Positions 43,957 to 52,089 of a DNA stretch of 64,000 nt are shown here, one piece after another; within the stretch, counting starts at the first letter, position 1; every line of letters starts with the position of its first letter. The notes below the pieces were generated by a model. It saw only the letters and a program-made list of their open reading frames with translations, was not told the DNA's origin and did no database searches. Source of the DNA: Candidatus Rokuibacteriota bacterium (GTDB taxonomy: Bacteria; Methylomirabilota; Methylomirabilia; Rokubacteriales; CSP1-6); assembly GCA_003221695.1 (NCBI GenBank), contig QHSX01000061.1:1-64000 (forward strand), given 5' to 3'. Made by a program: the position numbers and the translations under genes.

Positions 43957-44710
43957 TCGATGAGCTGATCCGCTCGCACCAGCAGCGACTGCGGGATCGT
44001 CAGCCCCATGGCCTTCGCGGTCTTGAGATTGATCACCAATTCGAACTTCGTGGCCTGCTGGTACGGCAGCTCGCCTGGATGTGCTCCCTCAAATATCCGG
44101 GCGATGTAGCCCGCCGCGCCGCGATAGAGCTCTGCGATCTCTGTCGAGTACGCCATGAGGCCACCGGACTCCACAAACTCCCGCCAAGGATACACTGCGG
44201 CCAGTTGAGCCTGCTTGGCCAGCTCGACAATGACCCGGCGATGCGTGAAGTTCTCGACCGCATCGACGACGAGGAACGCCTTCACGCGCTCACGAACCAT
44301 CAAGCCGAACGCCCGCCGATACTCCGGCTCCTGGATGGGGTCGCCGAGCGGCGCCTCAACGAGTGTCAGCCCGGCCTGCTGGGCGGCCTCGCGCATCACC
44401 CAGCCGGACGGCCCCTGGCTTGAGCTGGACCACCTCGCGGGCGAGATCGCCGTAGCGCCCCGTATGCCCTCCTCACTAAGCGCCGCTCCACCACGAGGTT
44501 CCTCCCTTCCGCGTAACCGAGGCGACGCAGCTCGGAGAAGAGCGCCTTGTAAAAACGGGGGCCCTTTTCCTCGGTCAGGTCGGCGACAGGCGTCGAGGGG
44601 TGCACGAACGCGATCCGGTACATCTTCCCCGCCTGCTGCGCGTCTGCGGCGAGTGGCGCGGACAGCGTCCCCATCGTTAGCCCGCAGAGGAACGTGCGCC
44701 TGTCCATCAT
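43953..44710 (-). pseudogene. PF04392 binding-protein pseudogene (deletion and frameshift)
   Basis: N-terminal part (from MDRRTFLCGLTMGTLSAPLA through RIAFVHPSTP to GYAEGRNLVVERR) is followed by a frameshift near 44485; GRYGDLAREVVQLKPG continues in another frame. The part that should carry the first half of the binding fold is then missing (about 110 residues), and the C-terminal piece (VKAFLVVDAVENFTHRRVIV to [10 protein letters not shown]) is in yet another frame. Overlaps the third copy by ATGA. No functional protein is expected. Confidence 0.8.
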
Positions 44711-45710
44711 TCGATCACCTGATCCGCCCTGAACAGCAGCGACTGCGGGATCGTGAGGCCGAGCGCCTTTGCGGTCTTGAGGTTGATCACGAGCTCGACC
44801 TTTTCTGGCTCCTCCACCGGAAGGTCCGATGGCTTGGCGCCGTTCAGAATCTTCCCGACCAACGCGCCGGCGCGCCGGAAGTCTGCGGTCGCGCTTGCTC
44901 CGTATGCCATGAGACCGCCAGCGAGGGCGAAGTCAGGTCGCCACCCGATCATCGGGAGTCGATGCTGCAGGGCGAGTTCTCCTAGTTGGACGTGCGCTAT
45001 AAAGAAGGTGCTGTCGGGCAGCAAAAGCACGCCCTGGGCGCGATTCCGCACCATTTCATGAAACACCCCTGCGAAATCTTGCGGGCGGCGCGCCTCGAAC
45101 ACCTGAGACTGTAGACCGAGCGCACGGGCGGAATCGAGACTAACGTGCAGATGATGGGCAAAAGGCAATGGGTTCGACAGAATGGCTATCCGGGAAAGCT
45201 TCGGGACGGCCTCCATGAGGAAGCTCAGTCGTTTCCGGTTAGCTGCGTCCCTGTGTGCGTGAGACCCGTCATATTGCCGCCAGGGCGTGAAAGGCTGACG
45301 ACGAACTGGCTCGCCACCGGGTCGGCTGAGCCACTGAACACAATGGGAATCGTCCGGGTCGCCTGCTTGGCGGCCACGGCTGCCTGGTCGCTGGGAGTGA
45401 AGATGGCATCGACACCAAGACGCACAAGGTCTGCCGCCAACTCCGGTAACCGCTCGTATCGATGCTCCGCCCATCTCCACTCGATCGTCAGGTTCTGGCC
45501 TTCGACGTAACCAAGTTCGCGGAGCCCTTCTCGAAAGGCCTCGTTGAGAGACGGAACGCCGGGCGCCGGACCGGACGCCAAAAGACCCACACGCACGCTT
45601 TTCCCGGTAGGCTTCGCACCACTCTGCTGCTGCGCCTCGACGGCGAGCGGCACGGCGAGCAGGTTCGCGACAAGGGCGAGGGCGAGGATCAGCGGCGTTC
45701 TCCGCCCCAT
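44707..45710 (-). pseudogene. PF04392 binding protein with single frameshift
   Basis: Full-length copy split by one frameshift near 45225-45245. The 5' part (signal to VEAQQQSG, then VRVGLLASGP, IPIVFSGSADPVASQFVV, GGNMTGLTHTGTQLTG) ends at a TGA; the 3' part continues one frame off from KRLSFLMEAVPKLSRIAIL to LLFRADQVIE. Restoring one base in the short A-run CGGAAACG would rejoin them, so this is either a young pseudogene or an assembly error. Lower GC than the core operons. Confidence 0.8.
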
Positions 45711-45907
45711 GGTCTCCTCCCGGCGGGCCTGACTACATACCCTTGCTGCGAGCCTGTCAATGGAGATGCGCGGAGGTCTTCCGGGGCCGAGCGAGAGCCG
45801 CTTGGTCTAAGCCCGCGGCTGAGGGGGCGACCGTCGTGGCGAACGGGACGGCCAGGTGCGGGCGCGGTTTCCCGACCTGCCAGCCTTCAACGCTCTGACG
45901 TGGTCGG

Positions 45908-45920
45908 TTATACGTATAAT
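45908..45920 (+). promoter_or_regulatory. Palindromic operator over a perfect -10
   Basis: TTATACGTATAA (45908-45919) is a perfect 12-bp palindrome, and TATAAT (45915-45920) is a consensus -10 lying over its right half. The ATG of the antitoxin-like gene is 25 bases downstream with an AGGAGG site. A repressor bound here would block the promoter, as expected for autoregulation by an antitoxin. The -35 is poor (TCTGAC at 15 bases). Confidence 0.55.
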
Positions 45921-45945
45921 TTGCGTACGTCAGGAGGTGTCGGGT

Positions 45946-46196
45946 ATGGCACGAACGGCCGCGCGGCGCGAGAAGTGGACACTTTCGTTCGACGCAGGTC
46001 TGAAGCGTTTCCTCGTAAAGACCGCGAGGCGACGCTGCGTCTATCCCGTCACCTACTCGAGGAGATCGTGCAAGAAAAACTCAATCCGTACGGTCACACG
46101 GACCTCAAGGACAGCGTGGCGTATGTCCGGCTGCTCCGCCGGCGCTCGCGTAGGACCTCCGACGAGAGCTTTCTCAAGGAAGTCCGGGCGTGGTAG
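45946..46196 (+). pseudogene. Frameshifted orphan antitoxin-like gene
   Basis: About 83 codons in two frames. Frame one: MARTAARREKWTLSFDAGLK through RRRCVYPVT; then one base is missing near 46051-46055 and the frame continues LLEEIVQEKLNPYGHTDLKD to FLKEVRAW with stop at 46196. The joined sequence looks like a short ribbon-helix-helix-type antitoxin that normally precedes a PIN toxin, but no toxin follows: the convergent phosphatase gene begins 23 bases before its end. Family match is from memory of similar sequences, so moderate. Confidence 0.55.
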
Positions 46197-46656
46197 TGAG
46201 CAGTCGGTCGATCGCCTTCTCCAGGCAGCGCTTGATCTCGTCGCGACAGGCGCGGTACACGTCCTCGTCCTGGCCGACCGGGTCCGCGATGTCGCCGTCC
46301 TCGCCGACGAACTCCTTGAGCGTGAACACCGGCCGCCCGTCGGCCTCGGCGAGGGCGCGGAGCTCGCGCTTCTGGAGCGCGGTCATCGTCAGGATCAGGT
46401 CGGCGGCGGCGACGACCTCTCGGTGCTGGCGGAGGTTCGTGGAGAGGATCTCGGTCTCCGAGAGGTGGATCCCGTCCTCGCGGAGCAGCAGGCGCGCGTC
46501 GAGGGACGGGATCATGCCGTCGCGCGCGGTGTGACCGATGCCGCCCGACCTGACCCGCACGCGGCCGTTCCGCTCCGCGAGCATCTTTTCGAGCAGCGCC
46601 TGGGCCATCACGCTCCGACACGTGTTCGCGTGGCAGACGATCAGGACGGTCTTCAC
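46174..46656 (-). CDS. Low-molecular-weight protein-tyrosine phosphatase/arsenate reductase-like
   Basis: 160 residues. The phosphate loop is CHANTCRS near the N-terminus (C-x5-R-S, with Asn and Cys as in the family) and the general acid is the Asp of DIADPVGQDEDVYRACRDEI. Could dephosphorylate protein tyrosines or act as a thioredoxin-coupled arsenate reductase; residues between do not decide. GTG start overlapping the SDR stop. The convergent antitoxin remnant overlaps its end by 23 bases. Confidence 0.9.
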   Translation of the reverse strand: MKTVLIVCHANTCRSVMAQALLEKMLAERNGRVRVRSGGIGHTARDGMIPSLDARLLLREDGIHLSETEILSTNLRQHREVVAAADLILTMTALQKRELRALAEADGRPVFTLKEFVGEDGDIADPVGQDEDVYRACRDEIKRCLEKAIDRLLTTTPGLP

Positions 46657-47645
46657 GGCTCCTCCCAGGGCGACTGCCAGAACCGCATACCGTGAGCGAG
46701 CTCCTTCCACTCTCCGGCGGGACGCTCGTGGAGGGTCTTGCCGAAGAGCGTGCCCGGCGGTGGCTTGAGGCCCCGGCCGAGGGTCGACGGAAAGAGCGTC
46801 GCCAGCTCGTCCGGCGTGAGACGCCGGTCGGCCTCGAGGCGGCGCACCGCCTGGGGCTGGGCGACCAGCGTGTAGCCGTAGCCGAATGAGTGGAACACCT
46901 GGCCGTTGACGTGCTGGGCGCCGTCGCTCGCCAGGTAGACGACGAGGGGCGCGACGTTGTCGGGGTCGCGTTCGGTCTCGGCCGCCAGCTCGCTTGGCCA
47001 CTTGCCGGTCTCGGCGAAGACCTCGCGGCCGCGCGGCGTGGAGTCGATCATGCGGGTGGCACCGCTCGGGAGGATCGCGTTCGTCGTCACACCGTACTTG
47101 GCGAGGGCGTTGGCGGTGGACCACGTGAGCCCGAGGATCCCCGCCTTGGCCGCGGCGTAGTTCGGCTGGCCCGGCGCGCCGAGCGCGGAGACCGAGGACA
47201 TGCTGATGATCCGCCCGCCGCACGTCTCGCGCATCGCGATCGAGGCCGCCCGGACCGCGTTGAACATGCCCTTGAGGTGGACGGCGATCACCGCGTCCCA
47301 CTCCGCTTCGGTCATGTTGAAGACCATCCGGTCGCGCAGGATGCCGGCGACGTGCACGAGGATGTCGATCCGCCCGTACGTTCGGATCACCTGCTCGACC
47401 ATCGACGCCGCCTCGGCGACGTCCGCGACCGAGCCGAAGTTCGGCACCGCCGCGCCGCCGGCCTTGACGATCTCGTCCACCACCTGCGCGGCCGGCCGCG
47501 CGTCGCCGCCCTCGCCCGCGAGGCTCGCGCCGAGGTCGTTGACGACGACCCGCGCCCCGGCCCGGGCGAGGGCGAGCGCGACCCCCCGGCCGATCCCGCG
47601 CCCTCCTCCAGTCACCAGTGCCGCCTTGCCGTCGAGCATGCCCAT
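46653..47645 (-). CDS. SDR oxidoreductase with C-terminal extension
   Basis: 330 residues, about 80 longer than a plain SDR. TGGGRGIGRGVALALARAGA binds NAD(P), HVAGILRDRM replaces NNAG, MSSVSALGAPGQPNYAAAKA holds Ser, Tyr and Lys. The N-terminal part resembles the 3-hydroxyacyl-CoA dehydrogenase of peroxisomal-type multifunctional enzymes (NDLGASLAGEGG insertion). The C-terminal ~75 residues (RRLEADRRLTPDELATLFPS onward) have no clear family. Follows the selenoprotein-like gene by three bases. Confidence 0.88.
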   Translation of the reverse strand: MGMLDGKAALVTGGGRGIGRGVALALARAGARVVVNDLGASLAGEGGDARPAAQVVDEIVKAGGAAVPNFGSVADVAEAASMVEQVIRTYGRIDILVHVAGILRDRMVFNMTEAEWDAVIAVHLKGMFNAVRAASIAMRETCGGRIISMSSVSALGAPGQPNYAAAKAGILGLTWSTANALAKYGVTTNAILPSGATRMIDSTPRGREVFAETGKWPSELAAETERDPDNVAPLVVYLASDGAQHVNGQVFHSFGYGYTLVAQPQAVRRLEADRRLTPDELATLFPSTLGRGLKPPPGTLFGKTLHERPAGEWKELAHGMRFWQSPWEEP

Positions 47646-47648
47646 GGT

Positions 47649-48560
47649 CTACTCCGGAAGGGGTCGATAGTAGGGGTTCCCTGCCTTCGTCCACGCGCCG
47701 AGCATCTCGCGGAACGCGGGTCCCATCGGGTCGATCCCGCGCATCGGCATCGTACCGCGTCGGATCGTGAAGTCGTGCGGCGCGAGCTCCCCCGCCCGCT
47801 CGAAGTGACGCGCGGCGGCCTCCGAACGCCCGCACTCGAAGAGCCACCGGCCCAGGCCGAACTCGGCCCGCGCCTGCTGGTCCGTGTCGGTGGGCAGGGA
47901 CTGGAGCGCCTGTGTCCGCGCCTTGGGAAGGGGCGGCGCCTCCCCCCGCACCCAGGCCCTCAACGCCCCGAGGTGCTTCGCGGCCTCGAGCCCGGTGATG
48001 TGCTTGAACGTGTCGGTACCGAAAGCCACGTCGTTCGGACGAACGATCCGACCGCGCTCGTCGATCCAGACGATCGTCGGCACGTTGACCATGTTGTAGA
48101 GATCCGCGACGACGTGCCGCGTGTCGATCAGGGACGGGTGCTCGGGCTTGGCGGCGTCGATCCAGGGGCGAGCGTCCGCGGGACTCCGATCGAGCGCCAC
48201 GGTGACGACGCTGAAGCCGAAGCCCCGGAGCTCCTCATGGACCGCCTGCCACACGGGCAGGTCGAGACGGCACCCTCACCAGGACGCGTAGGCGACCAGG
48301 AGCACCTTCGCCCCGCGGTGGGCTGAGAGCGTGTGCGGGCGGCCGTCGAGATCCGGCAGCGTGAAGTCAGGCGCCTCCAGCGAGACGAGCGCGGCGGCGC
48401 GCACGGCCGCGGGCACGCCGAGGTACGCGGCGCGCTCGTCGAGGTCGAGCGCGACCGGGCGCCCCGCGTCCTGCGCCCGTCTCGCCCGCTCGAAGCCGTC
48501 TCCATAGGCCACCTCGACCGCGCGGCCGTCGTCGATGAGCGTGAACCCCGGCTCGGCCAT
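47649..48560 (-). CDS. TlpA/redoxin-like protein with predicted selenocysteine (TGA at residue 95)
   Basis: 303 residues if the TGA at 48276-48278 is read as Sec. Residues 70-200 form a thioredoxin-fold redoxin: APDFTLPDLDGRPHTLSAHR, KVLLVAYASW, then U-G-C-R-L-D-L-P, FGFSVVTVALDRSPADARPW and the cis-Pro loop VNVPTIVWIDERGRIV. The TGA occupies exactly the active-site cysteine position of W-C-x-x-C proteins, giving a U-x-C redox pair, and the frame stays open before and after. A SECIS-like hairpin follows. The C-terminal ~100 residues are TPR-like. No signal peptide, so probably cytoplasmic. It lies between two SDRs in one operon. Alternative: a nonsense-mutated pseudogene. Confidence 0.8.
48242..48275 (-). 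promoter_or_regulatory. SECIS-like stem-loop downstream of the in-frame UGA
   Basis: Counting from the first base after UGA, bases 15-20 (CCUGCC) pair with 26-31 (GGCAGG) around the loop CGUGU; a bulged A14 and three further pairs (UCG with CGG) extend the stem. The apical loop starts 21 bases after UGA and has G as its second base. These values meet the published bacterial SECIS pattern (short stem, small loop with an early G, loop 16-37 bases from UGA). Confidence 0.7.
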
Positions 48561-48572
48561 GACCGCCGCCCC

Positions 48573-49373
48573 CTACGGCCCACCCGGCGGCGCGCCCGCG
48601 CGGCTCGCCGCGGCGATGTCCGCGCTCATGTCGCGCGGGATCGTCGGGCTCATGACGATCTCCTCGATCACCGTGCGCGCCGGCAGCGTGACACACAGGA
48701 GGATCGCGCGCGCCACATCCTCCGCTTGCATCATCGTCGCCCGCGCCTTCGCGTCCGGCGGCAGCGGCCGGTTCTCGAGGATCGGCGTATCCACCTCCGC
48801 CGGCATGATCGTCGTTGCGCGGATCCCCTTGTCGCGAAGCTCCGTGTGGATGTGGGACATCAGATTCCGGACGGCAGCCTTGGCCGCGCCGTACGGCGCG
48901 CCGCCGATGAGCCCCGGCCGGAGCGCGGCGACCGACGACACGGTGACGATCGTCCCGCCTCCGCGTTCGAGCATGCTCGGGAGCACGGCCTGGGTCAGCG
49001 CGTAGACGCCGTTCAGGTTGACGTCGAGCACGCTATCCCATTCGTCCTTGCTCACCCAGCGGATCGAGCGGGTCTTGCTCGAGTGGCCGGCGTTGTTGAC
49101 GAGGACGTCGACCCGGCCGAGCGTCGCGAGCGTCCAGTGGGCGAGCGCGGCCGCCGCGCCGTGCCTCGAGACGTCCGCCTGCCGGGCGGTCGCCTTCCCG
49201 CCCGCCTTGTGGAGCTCGCCGACGACGTCATCGAGCGGCGGCTTGCGCCGGCCGGCGACGACGACGTGCGCGCCCTCCGCGGCAAGCAGCCTGGCGGTTT
49301 CGCGGCCGATGCCGCTGCCGCCCCCGGTGACGATGGCGACCTGCCCGTCGAGTCTCGCCATCACGCCAGCCAA
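48573..49373 (-). CDS. SDR-family oxidoreductase
   Basis: 266 residues, classical SDR. TGGGSGIGRETARLLAAEGA, DVLVNNAGHSSKTRS, and catalytic Ser/Tyr/Lys in TVSSVAALRPGLIGGAPYGAAKA (within SSVAALRPG and PYGAAKAAV). Metabolic substrate unknown. Ends 12 bases before the selenoprotein-like start and begins 13 bases after the aldolase, so cotranscribed with both. Confidence 0.9.
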   Translation of the reverse strand: MAGVMARLDGQVAIVTGGGSGIGRETARLLAAEGAHVVVAGRRKPPLDDVVGELHKAGGKATARQADVSRHGAAAALAHWTLATLGRVDVLVNNAGHSSKTRSIRWVSKDEWDSVLDVNLNGVYALTQAVLPSMLERGGGTIVTVSSVAALRPGLIGGAPYGAAKAAVRNLMSHIHTELRDKGIRATTIMPAEVDTPILENRPLPPDAKARATMMQAEDVARAILLCVTLPARTVIEEIVMSPTIPRDMSADIAAASRAGAPPGGP

Positions 49374-49386
49374 CGGTCCCCCAAGA

Positions 49387-50178
49387 TCAGTACGCCGGCA
49401 GCTTCCCGGCCCGGACGCCGGTCTTTCGCACGGCGGCGACCTCCTCGGCGGCCTTGGCGGCCAGGAAGCGGCTGTCGCTGGCGAGCGTGACGAACTGGTA
49501 GCCCGCGGCGATCATCTTCAGCGCGTAGGCCGCGGTCGCGTTGTGGATGCCCGCGACGACGCCGTGGCGCTTGCACGCCTCGACGATTCTCTGCTGGGCT
49601 TCCACGACGGGCGGGTCGGTCTGGTCGAGGCGCGGCTTGCAGCCGAGCGTCAGCGACAGGTCCGAGGGGCCGACATAGACCGCATCAACACCGGGGACCG
49701 TCAGGATCGCGTCGATGTTCTTCACGGCCTCGGCCGTCTCGATCATCGGCATGACGATCAAGTCGTCGTTGGCGTGGTCGCCGTAGTCGCCGCCCGCGTA
49801 GATCGACGCCCGCACGGGACCCCAGCTCCGGTAGCCGCGGGGCGCGTACTTGCACGCGGCAACCAGCGCCTCCGCCTGGGCCCGCGTGTTGATCATCGGG
49901 CAGATGACGCCGTAGACGCCCGCGTCGAGGATCTTCATGACGCGCGCCGGATCGTTCCAGGGGACGCGCGCCAGCGGGATCATCGGGGTCGTCGAGATCG
50001 CCTGGAGCATCGTGACGGCCACCTGGTAGTCGACGACGCCGTGCTGCATGTCCACGGTGAGGGAGTCGAACCCCTGGTGGGCCATGACCTCAGCGGAGAA
50101 CGCGCTCGGAATCGACAGCCACCCGTTCACGACCGCCTCGCCCCGCGCCCAGATCGTCTTCAGCGTGTTCTCCCTCAC
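49387..50178 (-). CDS. HpcH/HpaI-family aldolase/citrate lyase-like
   Basis: 263 residues. Class II aldolase of 2-keto-3-deoxy acids: SIPSAFSAEVMAHQGFDSLT, the active-site Arg in YRSWGPVRAS, metal ligands Glu in MPMIETAEAVKNIDAI and Asp in YVGPSDLSLTLG. Splits or forms pyruvate plus an aldehyde, for example in homoprotocatechuate or sugar-acid breakdown. GTG start one base after the nuclease stop. Confidence 0.92.
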   Translation of the reverse strand: MRENTLKTIWARGEAVVNGWLSIPSAFSAEVMAHQGFDSLTVDMQHGVVDYQVAVTMLQAISTTPMIPLARVPWNDPARVMKILDAGVYGVICPMINTRAQAEALVAACKYAPRGYRSWGPVRASIYAGGDYGDHANDDLIVMPMIETAEAVKNIDAILTVPGVDAVYVGPSDLSLTLGCKPRLDQTDPPVVEAQQRIVEACKRHGVVAGIHNATAAYALKMIAAGYQFVTLASDSRFLAAKAAEEVAAVRKTGVRAGKLPAY

Positions 50179-50179
50179 G

Positions 50180-51121
50180 TCACTCTCCTCCCCCTCGGGC
50201 GCCGAGCTCGGGACGGCACACCGCCCGGAAATTGCACCAGCGACAGATTCGCAGATCCTCGGTCTTCTCGAAGTCGGCGACGGCCGCGACGTTCGCCTCC
50301 GGGTCCGCGAGGTAGGCCTTCATCGACCGGATCGAGAGGCGGAGCTGCTCGCGGACCGCCTCGAGCCGCTCGTCACTCCAGTGGACAGGCGTGACCTCGG
50401 GCCCGCGGAGGTTCGCCTCGAAGAGGTCCACGCGCGCGGGCTCGACGCCGAGGACGTCGTGGGCATACAGGGCGTAGCACCCCAGCTGGAAGGCCGCGCC
50501 GTCCGCGGAGGTCCCGCCCGTCTTCCAGTCGACGAGGGCGAGGCGTTCTTCGTGCGTCCAGAAGCCGAAGTCGGGCGCGACCCACACCGCCGTGCCCTCG
50601 AAGTCGAAGACCTTCGACCAGTGCTCGATCGACCAGTGCTCGGGCGCGGTCTTGCGGATCTCGCCGGTGAGCGGCAGGTGGAAGAAGTTCCGCAGGCACA
50701 CGGCGACGTTGCGGCTGAGCGCCTGCCACGCCTCCGGCTGGAGCTCCACCCGGTACTCGTGCTCGAAGAGCGCGGTCGATTTTGGCGTGTCGTGGTAGTG
50801 GCCCGCCTTGGAGGAACGCCACTCGCCCCGCATCCGCTCGATGACGTCGGCGATGAAGGGCTCGACGGGGATGTCCCGGCCCTGGGCGAAGGCGTGCAAG
50901 GCCATCTCGACCGCGTCGTGCACGACGCGCCCGGCCCACTGCTGGCGGGAGGCGAGCTGCTTCAGGACGTAAAGCCGTCGGACCTCCGGGGCCGCCGCCG
51001 CGTCCCAGCCTCCCCAGGCGCCGTAATAGTGGTAGTAGTACTTGCGCTTGCACTCCTGAAAGGCGTTGTCGCGGCTCCGCGACCAGGAGAAGTCGTTGGT
51101 GAGCTCCGCCATCGGCGGCAT
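50180..51121 (-). CDS. Stand-alone PD-(D/E)XK nuclease with Cys cluster (RecB/Cas4-like)
   Basis: 313 residues. The nuclease motif is Asp in APDFGFW and Asp-x-Lys in LALVDWKTGG followed by QLGCYALYA. Four cysteines, one near the start (FQECKRKYYYHY) and three at the end (CRWCNFRAVC), are arranged like the Fe-S cluster of AddB and Cas4. No helicase or CRISPR genes are nearby, so DNA repair or a house-keeping function is more likely. ATG 51121, with ATG 51112 possible. First gene of the operon leading to the phosphatase. Confidence 0.85.
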   Translation of the reverse strand: MPPMAELTNDFSWSRSRDNAFQECKRKYYYHYYGAWGGWDAAAAPEVRRLYVLKQLASRQQWAGRVVHDAVEMALHAFAQGRDIPVEPFIADVIERMRGEWRSSKAGHYHDTPKSTALFEHEYRVELQPEAWQALSRNVAVCLRNFFHLPLTGEIRKTAPEHWSIEHWSKVFDFEGTAVWVAPDFGFWTHEERLALVDWKTGGTSADGAAFQLGCYALYAHDVLGVEPARVDLFEANLRGPEVTPVHWSDERLEAVREQLRLSIRSMKAYLADPEANVAAVADFEKTEDLRICRWCNFRAVCRPELGARGGGE

Positions 51122-51150
51122 TGTCGCACGAGGGCGGAGCCGCCGCGCCC

Positions 51151-51630
51151 CTACCTGCCGAGGAGATGGGGCAGCGCGTCCACCCCCGCCTTCGCGACCT
51201 GGCCGTCCTGCGGCGCCGTCCCGCCGCTGGCGCCGATGGCGCCCAGGAGCTTGCCGTCGAGCATGATCGGCACGCCGCCCTCGATGGGCATGGCGCCGCT
51301 GAGGCCGAGGATCGCGGTGCGCCCTCCCGCGACGGCGTCCTCGAAGACCTTGGTCGGCCGCTTGAACATGACGGCCGACTGCGCCTTCTTGATGGCGACG
51401 TCGACGCTGCCCGCCTGCGTCTCGTCGGCCCGCTGGAGATAGAGTAGATGGCCGCCCTCATCTACGACGGCGATGACCATCCGCCAGCTGTTCTTCGCCG
51501 CCTCGGATTCGGCCGCCGCCGCGAGCTTCTTCACCGTGTCGAGCGTGAGGGCCTTCTTGTCCATCAGTTGCGCGGACGCGGTCGCGGTGAGCGTGAGCGA
51601 GACCAGGAGGATCCCCAGGATTCGCAGCAT
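51151..51630 (-). CDS. GlcG/HbpS-family secreted protein
   Basis: 159 residues with a Sec signal ending TATASAQ. The mature part LTLDTVKKLAAAAESEA, VVDEGGHLLYLQRADETQAG and AMPIEGGVPIMLDGKLLGAIG is the GlcG/HbpS (Haem_degrading) fold. Members bind heme or corrinoids, or accompany catabolic operons; no function is fixed. Single gene divergent from the zinc-ribbon gene. Confidence 0.88.
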   Translation of the reverse strand: MLRILGILLVSLTLTATASAQLMDKKALTLDTVKKLAAAAESEAAKNSWRMVIAVVDEGGHLLYLQRADETQAGSVDVAIKKAQSAVMFKRPTKVFEDAVAGGRTAILGLSGAMPIEGGVPIMLDGKLLGAIGASGGTAPQDGQVAKAGVDALPHLLGR

Positions 51631-51756
51631 ACTCGTCTCTCCTTCGAGGGTGGAATGGTGTGGAGCGGCGCGAGTGTAACGGCGGTCTCCGGCGCGGTCA
51701 AGACCTCGCGGCAGACCTCGCGGCAGCGCCGCCGCTGCACAACGCCACAGCGCTGC

Positions 51757-51785
51757 TTGACCGTCCCCCGGGGCGCTGCTACGGT
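51757..51785 (+). promoter_or_regulatory. Promoter with leaderless start for zinc-ribbon gene
   Basis: TTGACC (51757-51762), 17-base spacer, extended -10 TGC TACGGT (51777-51785), then six bases and the GTG. It is the clearest example of the leaderless geometry seen elsewhere in the window, as both boxes are present. Confidence 0.6.
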
Positions 51786-51791
51786 GGGCAC

Positions 51792-52088
51792 GTGACCAGC
51801 AAGTCCTTCACCGTCGAGTGCCCGTGCTGTAAGGCCAAGCTCACGCTGGACCCAGAGCTCCGGGCCGTGATCGCGCACGAGCCGCCGCCGCCGACGCGCT
51901 CGGTCGCCGACCTCGGCGGGGCGCTCGACAAGCTGCGCAGGCGCTCCGCCCAGATCGAGGAGCGCTTCCGCCAGGGCGTCGAGGCGGAAGGGCAGAAGGG
52001 CAAGCTCCTCGACCGCAAGTTCCAGGAGGGCCTGAAGAAGGCGAAGGACTCGCCCGACCCGCCGAAGCGCCCCTTCGACTACGAGTAG
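51792..52088 (+). CDS. Small zinc-ribbon protein
   Basis: 98 residues, family unknown. The N-terminus FTVECPCCKAKLTLDPELRA has a CxCC group and resembles half of a zinc ribbon, perhaps completed in a dimer. The rest is a charged helix (DKLRRRSAQIEERFRQGVEA) and a Lys-rich tail ending PKRPFDYE. GTG start without ribosome-binding site, six bases after the -10. One base separates it from the squalene-synthase-like gene. Confidence 0.7.
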   Translation: MTSKSFTVECPCCKAKLTLDPELRAVIAHEPPPPTRSVADLGGALDKLRRRSAQIEERFRQGVEAEGQKGKLLDRKFQEGLKKAKDSPDPPKRPFDYE

Positions 52089-52089
52089 G

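Noticed and set aside
45225-45250. The frameshift in the third PF04392 copy as programmed frameshifting
   Set aside because: No slippery heptamer or downstream structure is evident, and its two neighbours are clearly decayed, so mutation or sequencing error is simpler.
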